Below are positions 5,093 to 6,522 of a stretch of 6,522 nt of DNA, in pieces. Position 1 is the first letter of the stretch, and each line of letters opens with the position of its first letter. The notes beneath the pieces were generated by a model. It had not been told where the DNA came from and did not search any database. It saw nothing but the letters and a program-made list of their open reading frames with translations. Both the position numbers and the translations under genes were made by a program. The stretch is from DASUSF01 sp036375275 (lineage in GTDB: Bacteria > Pseudomonadota > Alphaproteobacteria > Geminicoccales > Geminicoccaceae): NCBI GenBank assembly GCA_036375275.1, contig DASUSF010000288.1, positions 1 through 6,522 on the forward strand, in the 5' to 3' direction.

Positions 5093-6522
5093 ATGACCGA
5101 GCCGTGCGATCTTTCCGCCGTCGAGGCGCGGCGCCTGATCGGGAACAGGGCGCTGTCGCCGGTCGAGCTGCTGGGCTCCTGCCGGGCCCGCATCGAGCGC
5201 GTCAACGGCAAGGTCAACGCCTTCGTCACCCTGGGCTGGGAGCGGGCGGAGGCGGAAGCCAGGGCGGCGGAGGGGGCGGTCATGGCCGGCGCACCGCTGG
5301 GCCTGCTGCACGGGCTGCCGCTCGGGGTCAAGGACCTAGCGGTCACCGGCGGCATGCGCACCACCTTCGCCTCGCCCCAATTCGCGGATTGGGTGCCCGA
5401 GACGGACGAGCGCCAGGTCGCGGCGTGCCGCGCCGCCGGCGCGATCGTGGTCGGCAAGACCAACACCCCCGAGTTCGGCGCCGGCGCCAACACCGTGAAC
5501 GCGGTTTTCGGCGCGACCGGCAATCCGTTCGACCTCGACAAGACGGCGGGCGGCTCGTCGGGCGGCTCGGCGGCCGCCCTCGCCGCCGGCATGGTGCCGC
5601 TCGCTACCGGCTCCGACATGGGTGGCAGCCTCCGCAACCCGGCAGCCTACTGCGGCATCACCGGCTTCCGTCCGTCACCCGGGCTGGTGCCGAGCGAGCT
5701 CCGCCTGCACGGCTACTCGCCCCTCGGGGTCAACGGGCCGATGGGCCGGGACGTCGCCGACACGACGCTCCTGTTCCGGGCCATGGCGGGCTTCGATCCG
5801 CGCGACCCGCTCTCGATCCCTGGCACGGCGCCCGGTGCGGCAGCCGGCGCGGCGCCTGTCGACCTCGCTTCGCTCCGGGTGGTGATCAGCGAGGACCTCG
5901 GCTTCGCCCCGGTCTCGAGGCAGATCAGGCAGACCTTTCGGGAGGCCGTCGCCCGGTTCGAGGGCGTGGTCGGCCGGGTGGAGCGCCGCGACCCCGACAT
6001 GACCGGCGCCGACGAGGCGTTCGAGGGGACGCGCTGCCTAGCCTTCCTCGCCGCGCACCACGAGACCTACGTGCACCGGCGGGACGTGCTCGGCCCCAAC
6101 CTGATCGCCAACCTGGAGCAGGCGATGGCGATGACCGCCGCCGACGCCGCGCGTGCGCTCAAGCTCCAGACCGAGGTCTACCGGCGGTTCCAGACGTTCA
6201 TGACCGGCGTGGACGTCCTGATCTGTCCGGCCATGGCGGTGACGCCCTTCCCGCACCGCCAGCTCTACGTCGACGAGATCGACGGCGTGAAGCTCCGGAC
6301 CTACTTCCACTGGCTGGCGCTGGCCTATGGCCTCACGCTCACCACGAGCCCGGTCGCGTGCATCCCCTGCGGCCGCGATCCCGAAGGCATGCCGTTCGGC
6401 ATCCAGGTCTGCGGGCCGCGGCTCGCCGACGACCGGACCCTGGCGATCGCGGCGGCGCTCGAAGCGCACCTCCAGACCATTCCCGACCTCGCCCGCCCGC
6501 TCCCGGACCTCACCGCGCTCAG
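5093..6522 (+). CDS. Amidase-signature family hydrolase (3' end cut by window edge)
   Basis: This enzyme hydrolyses an amide to the acid and ammonia or an amine through the Ser-cisSer-Lys triad of the amidase signature family. The visible 476 residues are nearly full length; most members have 450-500. GLPLGVKDL (74-82) supplies Lys80, GGSSGGSAAAL (153-163) the cis-Ser (Ser155), and TGSDMGGSLRNPA (172-184) the nucleophile Ser179. The spacings of 75 and 24 residues match fatty acid amide hydrolase exactly. Further family signatures are GKTNTPEFG (121-129), GITGFRPSPG, GPMGRDVADT, and near the end SPVACIPCG and GIQVCGPR. No signal peptide is present, so it acts in the cytoplasm. The ATG at 5093 has GGAG (5081-5084) 8 nt upstream and follows the amidohydrolase stop by 37 nt, so they are probably co-transcribed. 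The substrate cannot be told from the sequence; amidases like this handle aliphatic amides, carbamoyl compounds, or ring-opening products of a partner amidohydrolase. Confidence 0.92.
   Translation, partial: MTEPCDLSAVEARRLIGNRALSPVELLGSCRARIERVNGKVNAFVTLGWERAEAEARAAEGAVMAGAPLGLLHGLPLGVKDLAVTGGMRTTFASPQFADWVPETDERQVAACRAAGAIVVGKTNTPEFGAGANTVNAVFGATGNPFDLDKTAGGSSGGSAAALAAGMVPLATGSDMGGSLRNPAAYCGITGFRPSPGLVPSELRLHGYSPLGVNGPMGRDVADTTLLFRAMAGFDPRDPLSIPGTAPGAAAGAAPVDLASLRVVISEDLGFAPVSRQIRQTFREAVARFEGVVGRVERRDPDMTGADEAFEGTRCLAFLAAHHETYVHRRDVLGPNLIANLEQAMAMTAADAARALKLQTEVYRRFQTFMTGVDVLICPAMAVTPFPHRQLYVDEIDGVKLRTYFHWLALAYGLTLTTSPVACIPCGRDPEGMPFGIQVCGPRLADDRTLAIAAALEAHLQTIPDLARPLPDLTAL

Noticed and set aside
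3775..5637. 620-codon minus-strand open frame opposite the amidohydrolase and amidase
   Set aside because: It spans two well-recognised genes on the other strand. Its product is compositionally biased and has no family motif, so it is a shadow frame.

Overview
The window is very GC-rich chromosomal DNA (estimated by eye at about two thirds or more G+C) with compact, mostly ordinary bacterial genes. The codon bias, the EF-hand lipoprotein-like protein, the small COG4186-type phosphoesterase and an AT-richer repeat-like intergenic block all resemble Rhizobiales, especially Methylobacterium and relatives. That assignment is an inference from style, not from a marker gene. No rRNA, tRNA, CRISPR array, transposase or phage gene is visible.

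Left part (1-2305, all minus strand). A gene cut by the left edge begins at 78 and runs out of the window; its 26 visible residues end like the first motif of a HAD-type phosphatase, and a reasonable -35/-10 pair lies upstream of it. Next is a complete cyclopropane-fatty-acyl-phospholipid synthase gene (226-1464), with all SAM-binding and active-site motifs. Its upstream gap (1465-1789) holds no gene. It does hold a perfect 18-bp palindrome and an AT-richer block with imperfect direct repeats and a strong hairpin that looks like a dispersed repeat. Then comes a small exported protein with three good EF-hand calcium loops (1790-2305).

Middle part (2306-3515). A 175-residue calcineurin-like metallophosphoesterase (2487-3014, plus) is divergent from the EF-hand gene. 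It converges on a small unrecognised gene with a signal peptide (3042-3344, minus). A short hairpin sits between the two stops.

Right part (3516-6522, plus). This is a tight three-gene unit: a YciI-family protein, an amidohydrolase related to isoaspartyl dipeptidase (its start overlaps the end of yciI by 17 nt), and after 37 nt an amidase-signature hydrolase that is cut by the right edge close to its natural C-terminus. The order suggests stepwise breakdown of an amide- or imide-type compound, but the substrate cannot be read from the sequence.

The most interesting point is the amidohydrolase. It keeps the overall isoaspartyl-dipeptidase layout, but one metal-ligand histidine and essentially all residues known to hold the isoaspartyl substrate in the E. 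coli enzyme appear replaced. It probably acts on something else.
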